DNA of 64,000 nt from Planctomycetota bacterium (GTDB taxonomy: Bacteria > Planctomycetota > Phycisphaerae > Phycisphaerales > Phycisphaeraceae). Each line of letters begins with the position of its first letter. The stretch's first letter is position 1. The translations under genes were made by a program, and so were the position numbers. The stretch lies in contig JAIOPN010000049.1 in assembly GCA_021413865.1 (NCBI GenBank), positions 1 through 64,000 on the forward strand. Reading direction: 5' to 3'. Positions 28,455 through 37,831 of this stretch are shown here, one piece after another. The notes below the pieces were generated by a model that worked only from the letters and a program-made list of their open reading frames with translations, was not told the DNA's origin and did not search any database.

Positions 28455-28880
28455 TTGAGCAACCCATTGGTGTTGAGGTGGCGCTCCCGCGTTTTCCGTT
28501 ACCACCTTGATGCGGACGCGTGCTTCAACTTCTTCGTCACGGCGGAGCACATGGCGGACTGGCTCCTGCCCGGAGAACAGAACAAGGCGCAGCGGAGGAC
28601 TCTAAAAAACGACCCCGTCTTGAAGATCTGCTCCCAAGTCGCGAACGGCGCGAAGCATTTTCAGACCGAGGACAAGCGGCACAGCTCGATCTCCGGTGTG
28701 GCGTATTCCGTCATGATTGGCGAGCCCAGTCGCCGTGATGGGTACGAGTTCGTGATCCACGTAAACCCGCCCGACGCTGAGGCGTTGGGCTGCCCGTCAC
28801 TCACCGTGCGCGAGCTGGTCAAACGGGTCCTCGACTTCTGGGAGCCCCGCGTAAAACACTTGCCAATGTTCGGCGAATAA
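28455..28880 (+). CDS. Hypothetical protein
   Basis: 141 residues from a TTG start without a strong ribosome site. No domain is recognised. It contains AEHMADWLLPGEQNKAQRRTLKNDP, an aromatic N-terminus (RWRSRVFRYHLDADACFNFFVTA) and a C-terminal LTVRELVKRVLDFWEP helix. No leader or membrane helix. Its sequence is not that of a chance frame, and its length and composition are normal for a soluble protein. It stands alone between the hemerythrin gene (divergent) and repeat copy D. Confidence 0.6.
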   Translation: MSNPLVLRWRSRVFRYHLDADACFNFFVTAEHMADWLLPGEQNKAQRRTLKNDPVLKICSQVANGAKHFQTEDKRHSSISGVAYSVMIGEPSRRDGYEFVIHVNPPDAEALGCPSLTVRELVKRVLDFWEPRVKHLPMFGE

Positions 28881-28904
28881 TCCCGCGACCTGGTGTCGGT
28901 CGGG

Positions 28905-29105
28905 GCCGTCGCATAACCCGCCGCACAACGACATTAGGTTAGGCGGCTTGCTCCGCCGGGCCTGGCCTGCGGGTCTTTCATCACCGACAACCCCGGTTGT
29001 TCGATCGCTTGTACGAGTCCTTGCACGTCCTAACCGCCAACTGGTACGAAAACCCGCACGGGTGCCAGTCCGTCGTAGTCACCTCCAGTCACCTGTAGTC
29101 ACATC
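28905..29105 (+). repeat. Island repeat, copy D, with upstream extension
   Basis: Core copy at about 29008-29080. Its upstream part (CATAACCCGCCGC ... GGCGGCTTGC, then GCCGGGCCTGGCCTGCGGGTCT) is shared with copy E at 30165-30345. It continues CAGTCACCTGTAGTCACATC as in copies C and F. From here to 29250 there is nothing else I can assign. Confidence 0.85.
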
Positions 29106-29250
29106 AACCCCGCGCGGGGCTCGGGGCGGGGTGATGTCGCTGCGACCAACGCCGACGCGGAAGGTCTGGGACTTTGGGTTTCTCCTTCCCAAACATAGCC
29201 AAACGCGGTGTAGATCACGGTGACGCGGCGCTCTGGCGCTGGCGATTGAA

Positions 29251-30081
29251 TCAGTTCAACTCGATCTCAGCGCCGATCTCGGGGAGAACCACCCGACCGC
29301 TGCCGCCGAGCTTGCGGTAGGTGTCAGCGAAGAGCTGCGGGTCAAGAGTAGCCTCGTCTCCGCCGATATTGCGGTCCCACAGGATGTGGTGCATGGGAAT
29401 GACGGTTTGGGCGCCCAATTGCCACGCCAGCAGGGCCGCTTCGTGCGCGTTCATATTGCCCCCCGCACCGTTGATGCAGAGGATAGCCACGTCGGGCTTG
29501 CGGGTGCGCAGGTGGCGCAGGCGCAGGTCGTACTCGGTATCGCCGGTGTGGTAGATCGTAAAACCCGGCTCCGGGCTGTTTCCCGCGATACGGATGAAGA
29601 GCCCCATGGCATCGGGCGTCTCCCATCCGGGGATGCCCGCATCGTGACGCGCGGGGGCGTGCGAGAGCGTGGCATTGGCGATGGTGAACTCGCTGCCGGC
29701 GGAAAACGCGGTGACCTGTTGCCGGGGCAGGCCCCAGCCCAAGGCCCGGGAGGTGGCGCTGGGCGGCATGATGAAGCGCGTGGCGGGGTGGGCCGCAGCG
29801 ATCTGCGGGATGGAGCCCGGGTCCAGGTGGTCCTCGTGGGCGTGGGTGGCGACGACAACGTGGACGTCGAGTTCCTGCGGGGTGATGGGGGCGGGGAACC
29901 CGCGGGCGATGCCGAAGATGTCGTTGACGATGTTGGAGAGATAGGGGTCGATGCAGACCCGGGTGCCGTCGGGCAGCTTGAAGATGAAGCCGGTGCCACC
30001 GAGCCACCAGGCGACGACCTTCCCCCGTGGAACCACACGGCCGGAGATGCGGGTGGCAAGATTGGCGGCGTGCTGCGGCAT
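29251..30081 (-). CDS. Metallo-beta-lactamase-fold hydrolase (UlaG-like)
   Basis: 276 residues from ATG 30081 (an ATG at 30120 would add 13). The metal motif THAHEDHLDPGSI lies near residue 80, with later ligands in YHTGDTEYD and PMHHILWDRN. The opening WWLGGTGFIFKLPDG is typical of the UlaG/ L-ascorbate-6-phosphate lactonase-like group. No leader, so cytoplasmic. The substrate is unknown. It lies between repeat copies D and E, as a cargo gene. Confidence 0.85.
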   Translation of the reverse strand: MPQHAANLATRISGRVVPRGKVVAWWLGGTGFIFKLPDGTRVCIDPYLSNIVNDIFGIARGFPAPITPQELDVHVVVATHAHEDHLDPGSIPQIAAAHPATRFIMPPSATSRALGWGLPRQQVTAFSAGSEFTIANATLSHAPARHDAGIPGWETPDAMGLFIRIAGNSPEPGFTIYHTGDTEYDLRLRHLRTRKPDVAILCINGAGGNMNAHEAALLAWQLGAQTVIPMHHILWDRNIGGDEATLDPQLFADTYRKLGGSGRVVLPEIGAEIELN

Positions 30082-30164
30082 GTTAGCGGTGCTCAGCCAG
30101 GGGCAACGCGTGGAGTACATCCTATGTGCTGCAATCAGCTATGAGTAGCGGGGCGTCTCGGCTT

Positions 30165-30445
30165 GCGACATAACCCGCCGCTTAACGGCATTACGTTATC
30201 CGCACATGGTCGACACATACGGCGACAACCCGATTCGCACGATCGACGACATGCCGTCGCAGTTCGACGTCGTTCGCTTTGATAGGCGGCCTGCGCCGCC
30301 GGGCCTGGCCTGCGGGTCTTCATCGCAGACAACTCCGGGTCGCGTCCGGCGCTTGTACGAGTCCTTGCACGTCCCAACCGCCAACTGGTACGAAAACCCG
30401 CACGGGTGCCAGTCCGTTGTAGTCGTCCCCAGTCACCTGTAGTCA
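30165..30445 (+). repeat. Island repeat, copy E, with upstream extension
   Basis: The core is at 30351-30425, the extension upstream is shared with copy D. It is followed at once by an integrase 3' fragment, the same order as copy A. Confidence 0.85.
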
Positions 30446-30457
30446 CAGTGACCCGTC

Positions 30458-30661
30458 CATGCGCTGCGGCACACCTTCGGTACTCACCTCGCCAAGGCCG
30501 GGGTCACGCCCCGGGTGGCGATGGCGGCGATGCGGCACAGCACGATTGACCTGACGATGAATGTTTACACCGACCCCGCGCTGCTCGACGTGGCGGGGGC
30601 GGTCGAGGCACTGCCGTCGTTCACGGCCAAGGCCGCACGCACTACCGACCACGCCTTTTGA
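30458..30661 (+). pseudogene. Integrase C-terminal fragment with catalytic boxes
   Basis: Reads HALRHTFGTHLAKAGV, then AAMRHSTIDLTMNVYTDPALLDVAG, ending in TGA at 30659. H-x-LRHTF carries the second catalytic Arg and RHS/VYTDP the catalytic His and Tyr of tyrosine recombinases. No start codon or N-terminal part exists upstream. Nearly identical to the 5827-5994 piece, so both descend from related integrases. The following 110 bp hold nothing recognised. Confidence 0.85.
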
Positions 30662-30770
30662 CATAGCCCGTTCACCGCTTTGAGCCCGGTTTACGGAATG
30701 CAGCCCTGGACCGGCTCGGGGGGAGCGGGTCTGTTGTCGGTTGAACTAAATCTGATCGGGTGGAGATGAA

Positions 30771-31814
30771 TCAGGCTCCCTTGCGCCGGCGGCCCATCAG
30801 AAGCACGCCGCCCAAGCCCAAGACGCTCATGCTCGCGGGTTCGGGGATAATGCTGACGTAGTTGTCGCCCCAGTCAAAGTCGGTGAAGGTAACGGACCCG
30901 CCGCTGTTATTGTTGGTATAGGCGAAGCCGACGACGCCGACCTCAACCTGCCGAAAGTCGAATGCACCCTGGCCGGTGTCCACGAACGCTGTGCTGGCCC
31001 ATTTGTATTCGGTGCCGCCGTTATTGACATAGAACTCAATGGTGCCGTCAACGAGTTTTCCGATCTGCAGCGTGACGGTGTTGCCGTTCACGCGCTGGGC
31101 GCGGATGGCGGGAGCGATGCCCCAGTCACTCTGGTTGGCGTCGGCCATTTCGCCGCCACCGCCCACCGTGGCAAAGCCGATGACCTGTTTGTTGTTCGAG
31201 CCCCATCCGCCGTAGGTGGTTTCGCTCAAAAAACTGGTGTTGTTGCGTGTGGTGCCCGAGTCGTTCGCAAAGCCTGTACCACCGGGATCGTTGTATGGGC
31301 CGACCTGATTGCCCGCGGGCAGCAACGTGCCGGCCTCATCCGCCCAGCCGCCGGTCGCGGAGTTGGTGTTGTTCTGCTGAACCGCCCCCGCAACCAGGAC
31401 GATCTGCTGGCCGTTATCCCAAGCTGCGGGGCCGTTGATGAAGAGTTGGAAACGGGGCAGGCTGCCGTTTTGATTCGTGACATCAATGAACGTGGTGCGG
31501 ACCCAGGGGGTGCCGTTAGCATTGATTGTGCCGGCACCGGCATTGACGGGGCTGTACAGACCCGGGCCGGCGAAACTGCTAACCGGCGGGTCCGCCGGCG
31601 CGACGGTCATCACGAAACTTTCGTTGACGCCGGCGTTCGTCGTGACGCCGGCAATCGCGGGGCCGAAACCCGCGGTGTTGTCGAGCCAGTTGGCATCGGT
31701 GCCAGACGGGGGGATCCACGGCAGATCGTCGGTTGATGCCCCGACGCTCGTTGCGACGCTCAGTCCCCCGAGAACCGCTAACAGCGCCATTCTTGTCTTT
31801 GTCGCGATATGCAT
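30771..31814 (-). CDS. PEP-CTERM sorted surface protein
   Basis: 347 residues from ATG 31814, chosen because GAAGGAG lies 8 nt upstream. A signal peptide (RMALLAVLGGLSVATSVGA) is followed by a beta-rich, glycine/asparagine-rich ectodomain, and it ends IPEPASMSVLGLGGVLLMGRRRK: the PEP motif, a transmembrane helix and a basic tail that mark export and processing by an exosortase. Probably exposed or secreted. The ectodomain shows no family I recognise. Between it and repeat F (31815-32224) there is no credible gene. Confidence 0.9.
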   Translation of the reverse strand: MHIATKTRMALLAVLGGLSVATSVGASTDDLPWIPPSGTDANWLDNTAGFGPAIAGVTTNAGVNESFVMTVAPADPPVSSFAGPGLYSPVNAGAGTINANGTPWVRTTFIDVTNQNGSLPRFQLFINGPAAWDNGQQIVLVAGAVQQNNTNSATGGWADEAGTLLPAGNQVGPYNDPGGTGFANDSGTTRNNTSFLSETTYGGWGSNNKQVIGFATVGGGGEMADANQSDWGIAPAIRAQRVNGNTVTLQIGKLVDGTIEFYVNNGGTEYKWASTAFVDTGQGAFDFRQVEVGVVGFAYTNNNSGGSVTFTDFDWGDNYVSIIPEPASMSVLGLGGVLLMGRRRKGA

Positions 31815-32224
31815 CGAATTTTCTCCTTCCGAGATATGTTGGAGCAACCGAACGCCGACAGCTTTGCGAGACGCGAGATGCGGAAATGCCTACGACAGAC
31901 TAAATCGTCTTGGAGCGTTGTCTCGACCTAGAGGTCAACGGGCACCGGGAGAAACTTTCCTAAGCCGGGATTTCCCGCTTGGACTCCATTCCACGACTAT
32001 CGCGGTCCAACCTTGAACCAAGATACCCGACAGGTTGCTCCCATTCAAGTGATTTTTTAGGCCGCTCGGGCGATATTATTCATAGTGGCTGGCGACCGCA
32101 ACCGTCGTAATGCTTGGGGCGAGGCGGCTGCGAGGCTCAATGCACAGGGCTAAACAACCGCCGCAACGGACCTGATCCACGGGAACGTTTCTGGCGTTCT
32201 GGGTGTTGCCAGGTTGACGGTGCA

Positions 32225-32446
32225 TCGTCGAACGCTTGCACGAATCCTTGCACGTCCCAACCGACAACTGGTACGAAAACCCGCACGGGTGCCAGTCCGT
32301 CGTAGTCACCCCCAGTCACCTGTAGTCACATCGACCGCCCGGAAGGCTCGCGGTAGCCTCGTCGTAAGTCTTGATTGGGTGGGGAGACAGTCGCTTCCTG
32401 TCACCTCCAGTCGTCCGTAGTCACTCGCTGACGTGCCGGGCGGAAA
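32225..32446 (+). repeat. Island repeat, copy F, adjoining tRNA-Gly
   Basis: Core plus the long extension shared with copy C (GTAAGTCTTGATTGGGTGGG ... GACGTGCCGGGCGG). It runs directly into the 3' end of the intact tRNA-Gly gene, so this is the tRNA-proximal boundary of the inserted elements. Confidence 0.9.
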
Positions 32447-32518
32447 AGCGGGTGAGGGGACTCGAACCCCTAACATTCAGATTGGAAATCTGATGCTCTA
32501 CCGTTGAGCTACACCCGC
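32447..32518 (-). tRNA. tRNA-Gly(TCC)
   Basis: The minus strand folds as a cloverleaf: acceptor GCGGGTG/CACCCGC, D arm with AGCTCAACGGTAGAGC, anticodon stem TCAGA/TCTGA with loop TTTCCAA (anticodon TCC), T arm GGGG-TTCGAGT-CCCC, and U as discriminator. CCA is not encoded. Its 3' half is duplicated at 9901-9941, showing use as an integration target. Confidence 0.97.
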
Positions 32519-32537
32519 AAGGGCGTGGCATTGTAGC

Positions 32538-33776
32538 ATGGGGGGTGTGAGCACTGCGGCGACGCACAACGATCTCGCTCCCGCGCCGGCGGCCAGGGCT
32601 GTGTCGCCCGGGCTGGGGTTTTCGTGCGTCCATTATCTGCCCTCGATCGCGCTGCACGAGGGGGGCCTGGTGCGGGCGGTGTTTGATCTGTGCAGGGTGC
32701 TGGCGTCGCGCGGGATGGACGTGACGCTGCTGACCTATGACACGCGGGACGCGCCCAAGGCGTGGCTGGATGGCGAGCCGGGGACGCCGCGCGTGGTGAA
32801 GATGCCCGGGCCGATCCTGCCGCGGCAGATCCTCGGCTCGCGCTCGATGAAGATCGCGGCGGAGTGGATCGAAAAGACGGATGTCGTGCACCTGCATGGG
32901 CCGTTCATTCTCAGCAGCGTGCAGATGGCCAAACTGGCGCGCCGGATGAAGAAGCCGTATGTCTTCACGGCGCACGGGATGTTGGACGATTGGTCGATGG
33001 CTCGCCGTCCGCTCCTTAAGCGGCTGTTCATGGCGATGGGCGTGCGGCGCGCGCTGCGTCGTGCGTCGCGGGTGCATTGCACGGCGGACAAAGAACTCGA
33101 GCAGGCGCAGAAATGGTTCGGCGAGGGGTGGGGCATCGTGCTGCCGTACGTGGTAGACACGCAGCCGTATGAAAATCTCCCCGGGCCGGAGGCGGCGAAG
33201 GCGAAGTTCCCCGACCTTCGGAGGCCGGAGAAGAAAGTGTTGTTCTTGGGCCGGCTGCACCCCAAGAAGGGGGTGGACATCCTGCTGCGTGCGGCGGCGT
33301 CGCCGCGGTCGGGTTATGAGCCGTTCCGGGTGGTGATCGCGGGGCCTTCGGAGCCGGAGTATCTCGACGGCCTCAGGCGATTGGCGGGGACGCTGGGCGT
33401 GCTGGAGCGCGTCGATTTTCTGGGGATGGTGGGGGGTGATCTGAAATTATCGCTGATGCAGTCGGTGGACGTTATGGCGTTGCCGACGTGGCAGGAGAAT
33501 TTCGGGCTGGTGCTTGTGGAGTCGATGGCGTGTGGGACGCCGGTGGTGACGACGTGGGGCGTGGACATCTGGCCGGAGATCGAGCAGGCGGGGGGGCTGA
33601 TCTGCGACCGGAGTTCGGAGGCGTTCGCGATGGCGTTCCGTGACGTGCTGGCGAACCCGGTGCAACTCAGGCACCGTGGGCAGATGGGTCGGCAGTGGGT
33701 GATGGAAACATTGAACCCGACGCTGGTGGTGCAGGGGTACGAGGCGATGTATCGGGAGGTGTCGAAGTTTCGGTAG
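32538..33776 (+). CDS. GT4 family glycosyltransferase
   Basis: 412 residues from ATG 32538, 20 bp after the tRNA gene (GTG at 32547 is possible). Two Rossmann domains of GT-B type: the N-terminal FSCVHYLPSIALHEGGLVRAVFDLCRVLASRG, then VLFLGRLHPKKGVDILLRAA near residue 235 and the donor-binding PTWQENFGLVLVESMACGTPVVTT near residue 318, with E in ENFGLVLVE. Makes a glycosidic bond from a nucleotide-sugar donor, likely in surface polysaccharide assembly. Convergent with the next GT4 gene. Confidence 0.9.
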   Translation: MGGVSTAATHNDLAPAPAARAVSPGLGFSCVHYLPSIALHEGGLVRAVFDLCRVLASRGMDVTLLTYDTRDAPKAWLDGEPGTPRVVKMPGPILPRQILGSRSMKIAAEWIEKTDVVHLHGPFILSSVQMAKLARRMKKPYVFTAHGMLDDWSMARRPLLKRLFMAMGVRRALRRASRVHCTADKELEQAQKWFGEGWGIVLPYVVDTQPYENLPGPEAAKAKFPDLRRPEKKVLFLGRLHPKKGVDILLRAAASPRSGYEPFRVVIAGPSEPEYLDGLRRLAGTLGVLERVDFLGMVGGDLKLSLMQSVDVMALPTWQENFGLVLVESMACGTPVVTTWGVDIWPEIEQAGGLICDRSSEAFAMAFRDVLANPVQLRHRGQMGRQWVMETLNPTLVVQGYEAMYREVSKFR

Positions 33777-33822
33777 CTGGAGAAGAGGAAGAAAGCGAAG
33801 ACCCCGATGACTCGCGGACTCG

Positions 33823-34980
33823 TCATTGGGCATGGCTGTTGAGGATGTGTTGGTAGTGGCCGACCCACGAGCGGGCGATCACGTCCCAATCGAAATTGGC
33901 GCGGACCCACGGGGCGGCCTTCGCGGCGGCGGCGCGGCGCATTTCATGGTGCGTGAGCCAATGTGTGAGCGCGGCGGCGAGGGCGTCGATGTTCAGCGGG
34001 ACGGTCGCGCCGACGCCGGCGGCGGTGGTCTGGCTGTGCAGCGCGACCTGGTCGGAGAGGACGACCGGGCAGCCCGCGGCGAGCGACTCGATAACCGAGA
34101 CGCCGAAATTCTCCTGGTAGCTGGGCAGCACGAAGAGGTCGGCGGCGGCGAGCGCCGCGACGCGGTCGCGCCCGCGCAGCATACCGGTGAAGATCACGCG
34201 GTCCTCGACCCCGGCCTCGGCGGCGAGCTTGCGCACGGCCGGCGTGTAGTTCTCGAGGTCCGGCCCGGCCACGACGAGCACGGCATCACCGGGCTGGGTC
34301 TTCGCGAAGGCGGGGATGAGCAGGTCGAACCCTTTTTTCGCGTCTACGCGGCCGAAGATGATGACCATCGGGCGCTCGCCGATCGCCGGGTGCCGCGAGC
34401 GGAAGGAGGCGCGGGTCGGCGGGTCGGCGAACTCGGAGAGGTCCACGCCGTTGGGCACGACCAGCGGGGGGGCCTTGATGTTCAGGGGTGCGACGCAATC
34501 TCGTTCGGCGTTGGTGGTGTAATGGATGGCGGCGGCGCGGTCGAGGTCGCCGCGCAGGCGGAGCTTTAGATAGATGCGCTTCTTGATCCCGCCCTGTTGG
34601 AGGGACCATGGGTCGAGCATGCCGCAGGGGCGGAAGATGTAGGGTTTCCCGTTGCACTGGGCGGTGCCGGCGGCAGCGTGCTGCACGGATTCCCAGAGTG
34701 CGTGGATATGGATCACGTCGGCCTGGGAGACGGCGCGGCGCACAGCGGGGCGGATGCGTGGGGACCAGCGCAACGGGCCCCGGCAGGGACCGACCCATTC
34801 GAGGGGGATGCCCTCGCGGCAGAGCTTGTCGGCGTCGGTGCTGGCATCATTGGGCCGGAAGGTGGAGAGGATGCGTGCATCCAACCCGGCGCGGACCTGG
34901 GCGCGAGCGAGCCCTGCGAGCGCCGCGGAAGGCCCACCCTCGGTGGCGGCCAGGAGCGAGATGACGTGCAGCACCCGCAT
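33823..34980 (-). CDS. GT4 family glycosyltransferase
   Basis: 385 residues. N-terminal LHVISLLAATEGGPSAALAGLARAQVRAG is the GT-B acceptor side; VIIFGRVDAKKGFDLLIPAF and LPSYQENFGVSVIESLAAGCPVVLSDQVA form the nucleotide-sugar site, with the EX7E acidic pair (ENFGVSVIE). It faces the previous GT4 gene and is a separate transcription unit. A role in the same glycan is inferred from location. Confidence 0.9.
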   Translation of the reverse strand: MRVLHVISLLAATEGGPSAALAGLARAQVRAGLDARILSTFRPNDASTDADKLCREGIPLEWVGPCRGPLRWSPRIRPAVRRAVSQADVIHIHALWESVQHAAAGTAQCNGKPYIFRPCGMLDPWSLQQGGIKKRIYLKLRLRGDLDRAAAIHYTTNAERDCVAPLNIKAPPLVVPNGVDLSEFADPPTRASFRSRHPAIGERPMVIIFGRVDAKKGFDLLIPAFAKTQPGDAVLVVAGPDLENYTPAVRKLAAEAGVEDRVIFTGMLRGRDRVAALAAADLFVLPSYQENFGVSVIESLAAGCPVVLSDQVALHSQTTAAGVGATVPLNIDALAAALTHWLTHHEMRRAAAAKAAPWVRANFDWDVIARSWVGHYQHILNSHAQ

Positions 34981-35174
34981 TGGTGGCGATCATAACGCCA
35001 GACTCACGGTCCGGGTTGCCGCATCGTTGCAGGGCTCATACGATTAGACCTCTTGGTTTCGACGTGGTTATCGGTTTCCGCGGTGAGATCAAATCTCCGG
35101 GCGTCGAAAGCCGATAAGTAGGGTCACGGTGTAATTCCGCCGCCGCCGCGCGGCCGACCAGGGTGCCATTCTCG

Positions 35175-36878
35175 ATGCTTGTACTCGCAATCCACGACGG
35201 CCACGACTCGGGCGTCTGTCTCGTCCGGGACGGCAAAATCGTGCTCTACAGCGCCGAGGAGCGGCGTCGGAACGTCAAGAATTACGCCGGCGTCCCCACG
35301 CTCTCCATCGCGGCGGTCTTCAAGAACTCGGGCATCGACCCCCGAGAGGTCGATCTGATCGCCCTCTCGGGAATCCTGCGCAACACAACACCGACCCTCG
35401 GCGGCAAGAAGACGATCTACTCCGTCCTCACCGTGCTGACCTGGATGGGCCGGACGCACTGGGGCACCGAGCTGGGCCGGACCGTCATGTCCAAGCTGCG
35501 CAAGGTCCAGTACCTCCTGGACGAGCTCAAGCAGTTCGGTCTCGCGGACAAACCCCTCAAGACTTACGACCACCACGCCACCCACGCCGCCTGTGCCTAC
35601 TTTCACCGGCCGTGGAAAGACGACGCCCTCATCCTCACCCTCGACGGCGCGGGCGACGGCCTGTGCGCGACGGTCAGCGTCGGCAGCGGCAACGAGATGA
35701 AGCGCATCTCGTGGACGCCCAAGTTCCACAGCCCCGCCAACTGGATGTACTCCTCCATCACCCGCTTCATGGGCCTCAAGCCCTGGGAACACGAGTACAA
35801 GGTCATGGGCATGGCGCCCTACGGCCAGGCGGAATACGTCGCCCCCACGCTGCGCGAGATGTTCGGCGTCGAGGGGCTGGAGTTCCGCAACAAGACCGGC
35901 CGGATCGCCACGCCGCTCCTTAATCATATGATCAAGAAGCTCTACTGCCCGCGGTTCGACAACACCGCCGCCGGCTGTCAGCAGGTCTTCGAGGAGTTGA
36001 TGCTCCAGTGGGTCGCCAACTGCATCAAGGCGACGGGCGTGAAAAAGATCGCCTGCGCCGGCGGCGCGTTTCTGAACGTGAAGGCCAACAAGCTGATCCG
36101 TGAGATGGAGGGCGTGGAGGCGTTCTACGCCTACCCAGCCAGCGACGACGGCGGCTCGCCGATCGGCGCGGCGATCCTGGGGTATCTCGATCTGTGCAAA
36201 GAGGCGGGCAAGCAGCCCGCGTTTGACCTGCCTCGCGACATGTACCTCGGGCTGGAGTTCACGGAGCCGGAGATGGAAGCCGCCGCGCGGGGTTCGGGCC
36301 TGCCGTGGCAGCGGATGGAGAACCCGGCGGCGCAGATCGCGCGGATGCTCGCGGACGGCAAGATCGTCGCCCGGTTCAACGGCCGGGAGGAGTGCGGCCC
36401 GCGCGCCCTGGGCAACCGCAGCATCATGGCCGATCCGCGCGACCTCAGGCAGATCCGCAAGCTCAATTTCGCCATCAAGTACCGCGACTTCTGGATGCCC
36501 TTCGCCACCAGCATGCTGGCGGAGGACGCGCAGAAGTACATCAAGAAGCTCACCGCGTGGCCGTTCTGGATGATCGAGGCGTTCGACACGCAGAACAACG
36601 CCGAGGCCGCATTCATCGCCGGCATGCACCCCTTCGATCTGACGGTCCGCCCGCAGGTGGTCAACGAGCTGAACCCGGGCTACCGTGACATCATCACTGA
36701 GTTCAAGAAGATCACCGGCATCGGCGCTGTGCTGAACACGAGCTTCAACCTGCACGGGTTCCCCATCGTGGGCACGCCGGAGATTGCCGTGGATACGCTC
36801 AAGAAGAGCGATCTGGACGGCCTGGCGCTCGGCCCGTTCCTCATCACCAAGCCCCCCAAGGCGGAGCCCGCCCGATAG
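35175..36878 (+). CDS. NodU/CmcH family carbamoyltransferase
   Basis: 567 residues from ATG 35175 (GTG 35163 would add 4). N-terminal LAIHDGHDSGVCLVRDGKIV, HHATHAACAYF near residue 135, LTLDGAGDG, and the C-terminal FNGREECGPRALGNRSIMADPR and LNTSFNLHGFPIV blocks define the family, which transfers carbamoyl from carbamoyl phosphate to hydroxyls on antibiotics or glycans. In this cluster the target is probably a sugar of the surface polysaccharide. Followed closely by a methyltransferase gene. Confidence 0.93.
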   Translation: MLVLAIHDGHDSGVCLVRDGKIVLYSAEERRRNVKNYAGVPTLSIAAVFKNSGIDPREVDLIALSGILRNTTPTLGGKKTIYSVLTVLTWMGRTHWGTELGRTVMSKLRKVQYLLDELKQFGLADKPLKTYDHHATHAACAYFHRPWKDDALILTLDGAGDGLCATVSVGSGNEMKRISWTPKFHSPANWMYSSITRFMGLKPWEHEYKVMGMAPYGQAEYVAPTLREMFGVEGLEFRNKTGRIATPLLNHMIKKLYCPRFDNTAAGCQQVFEELMLQWVANCIKATGVKKIACAGGAFLNVKANKLIREMEGVEAFYAYPASDDGGSPIGAAILGYLDLCKEAGKQPAFDLPRDMYLGLEFTEPEMEAAARGSGLPWQRMENPAAQIARMLADGKIVARFNGREECGPRALGNRSIMADPRDLRQIRKLNFAIKYRDFWMPFATSMLAEDAQKYIKKLTAWPFWMIEAFDTQNNAEAAFIAGMHPFDLTVRPQVVNELNPGYRDIITEFKKITGIGAVLNTSFNLHGFPIVGTPEIAVDTLKKSDLDGLALGPFLITKPPKAEPAR

Positions 36879-36881
36879 GAG

Positions 36882-37799
36882 TTGCTGTTGGAGCGCAGTG
36901 CCGAGCCAATCCACTGTCGGGCGTGCGGGGCCGACGGGTTTGAGAACTTGGGCCGTATCGTCCACGGTGAGCCCACGCTGGTCGCCGGGGTGCCGATCGA
37001 TCTGCACGGTGTGGAGTTTTCGCTCCGCCGCTGCAAGACCTGCGGCTTCGCCTTCAAGCACCCTCCGATCCCCGTTGAAAAACTGATGGAGTGCTACGCC
37101 AAGTCCGGCGCGGGTAACTGGGGCTTTGACCCCGACCCGTACATGCGGAGGCTCGACCAGATCACGCAGATGATTTCGCGCCACGCCAGGGGGAAGCGCG
37201 TGCTGGACATCGGCTGCAACAACGGCGCGGTGCTCAAGGCGTTCGGCGACGAGTGGGAGAAGTTCGGCGTGGAGCCCGGCCGGGAGGCCGCGGCACTGGC
37301 GCGCAAGCGAGGCGTCAACGTCATCGGCGACACGCTCCAGGCCATCCCCCCGGGCCAGAAGTTCGACGTCGCCCTGGCGATCGACGTCGTCGAGCACATC
37401 GAGGACCCCGTCCCTTTTTTCGAGAAGGTGCGTTCCTGCCTCTCGCCCGGTGGGGTGTTAGCCGTCATCACCGGCGACAGCCGCGCCCCGACGGCCCGGC
37501 TCATGGGCAGCCGCTATTGGTACTTCTGCCTCACCGAACACGTCAGCTTCTACTGTCGACGGGCGATCACCGGCATCGCCCAGCGCGTGGGGTTCGAGAC
37601 GCTCGAATACCACCGCATCAGCCACCGGCGGTCCACGCTCTGGCAGAAGGTCCGCTGCGCGGTGATGAACATGGCTTTCCTTCTGGCGGTCAAGACGCAT
37701 GGCCTGGGTCTGCCCGTTGTCCAGCGTGCCACCCGCCGCGGCGCTCCCGGATGGATCACCGCTAGGGACCACATGATCTATCTGGCCCGCGTGGTGTGA
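36882..37799 (+). CDS. Class I SAM-dependent methyltransferase with N-terminal zinc-type motif
   Basis: 305 residues; TTG start just after TAGGAG (a second TTG at 36888 has better spacing). Residues 8-55 hold CRACGADGF and CKTCGFAF, a zinc-binding module seen in sugar C-methyltransferases. Motif I VLDIGCNNGAVLKAF lies near 108, followed by DVALAIDVVEHIEDPVPFFEKV. It lies 3 bp after the carbamoyltransferase stop. Probably methylates a nucleotide sugar or glycan; the substrate is inferred. Confidence 0.85.
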   Translation: MLLERSAEPIHCRACGADGFENLGRIVHGEPTLVAGVPIDLHGVEFSLRRCKTCGFAFKHPPIPVEKLMECYAKSGAGNWGFDPDPYMRRLDQITQMISRHARGKRVLDIGCNNGAVLKAFGDEWEKFGVEPGREAAALARKRGVNVIGDTLQAIPPGQKFDVALAIDVVEHIEDPVPFFEKVRSCLSPGGVLAVITGDSRAPTARLMGSRYWYFCLTEHVSFYCRRAITGIAQRVGFETLEYHRISHRRSTLWQKVRCAVMNMAFLLAVKTHGLGLPVVQRATRRGAPGWITARDHMIYLARVV

Positions 37800-37831
37800 G
37801 TTCCAGCAATCCGTTTCGGTAGGTCGCCGAG

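Noticed and set aside
28918-28960. attC-like (integron) sequence with CATAACCCGCCGC and GGTTAGGCGGC
   Set aside because: Spacing between the inverted core motifs is far shorter than in known attC sites and no integron integrase or cassette array exists; treated as part of repeats D and E.
35124-37397. 757-residue minus-strand frame opposite the carbamoyltransferase
   Set aside because: Antisense shadow with compositional bias; the plus-strand genes carry clear catalytic motifs.
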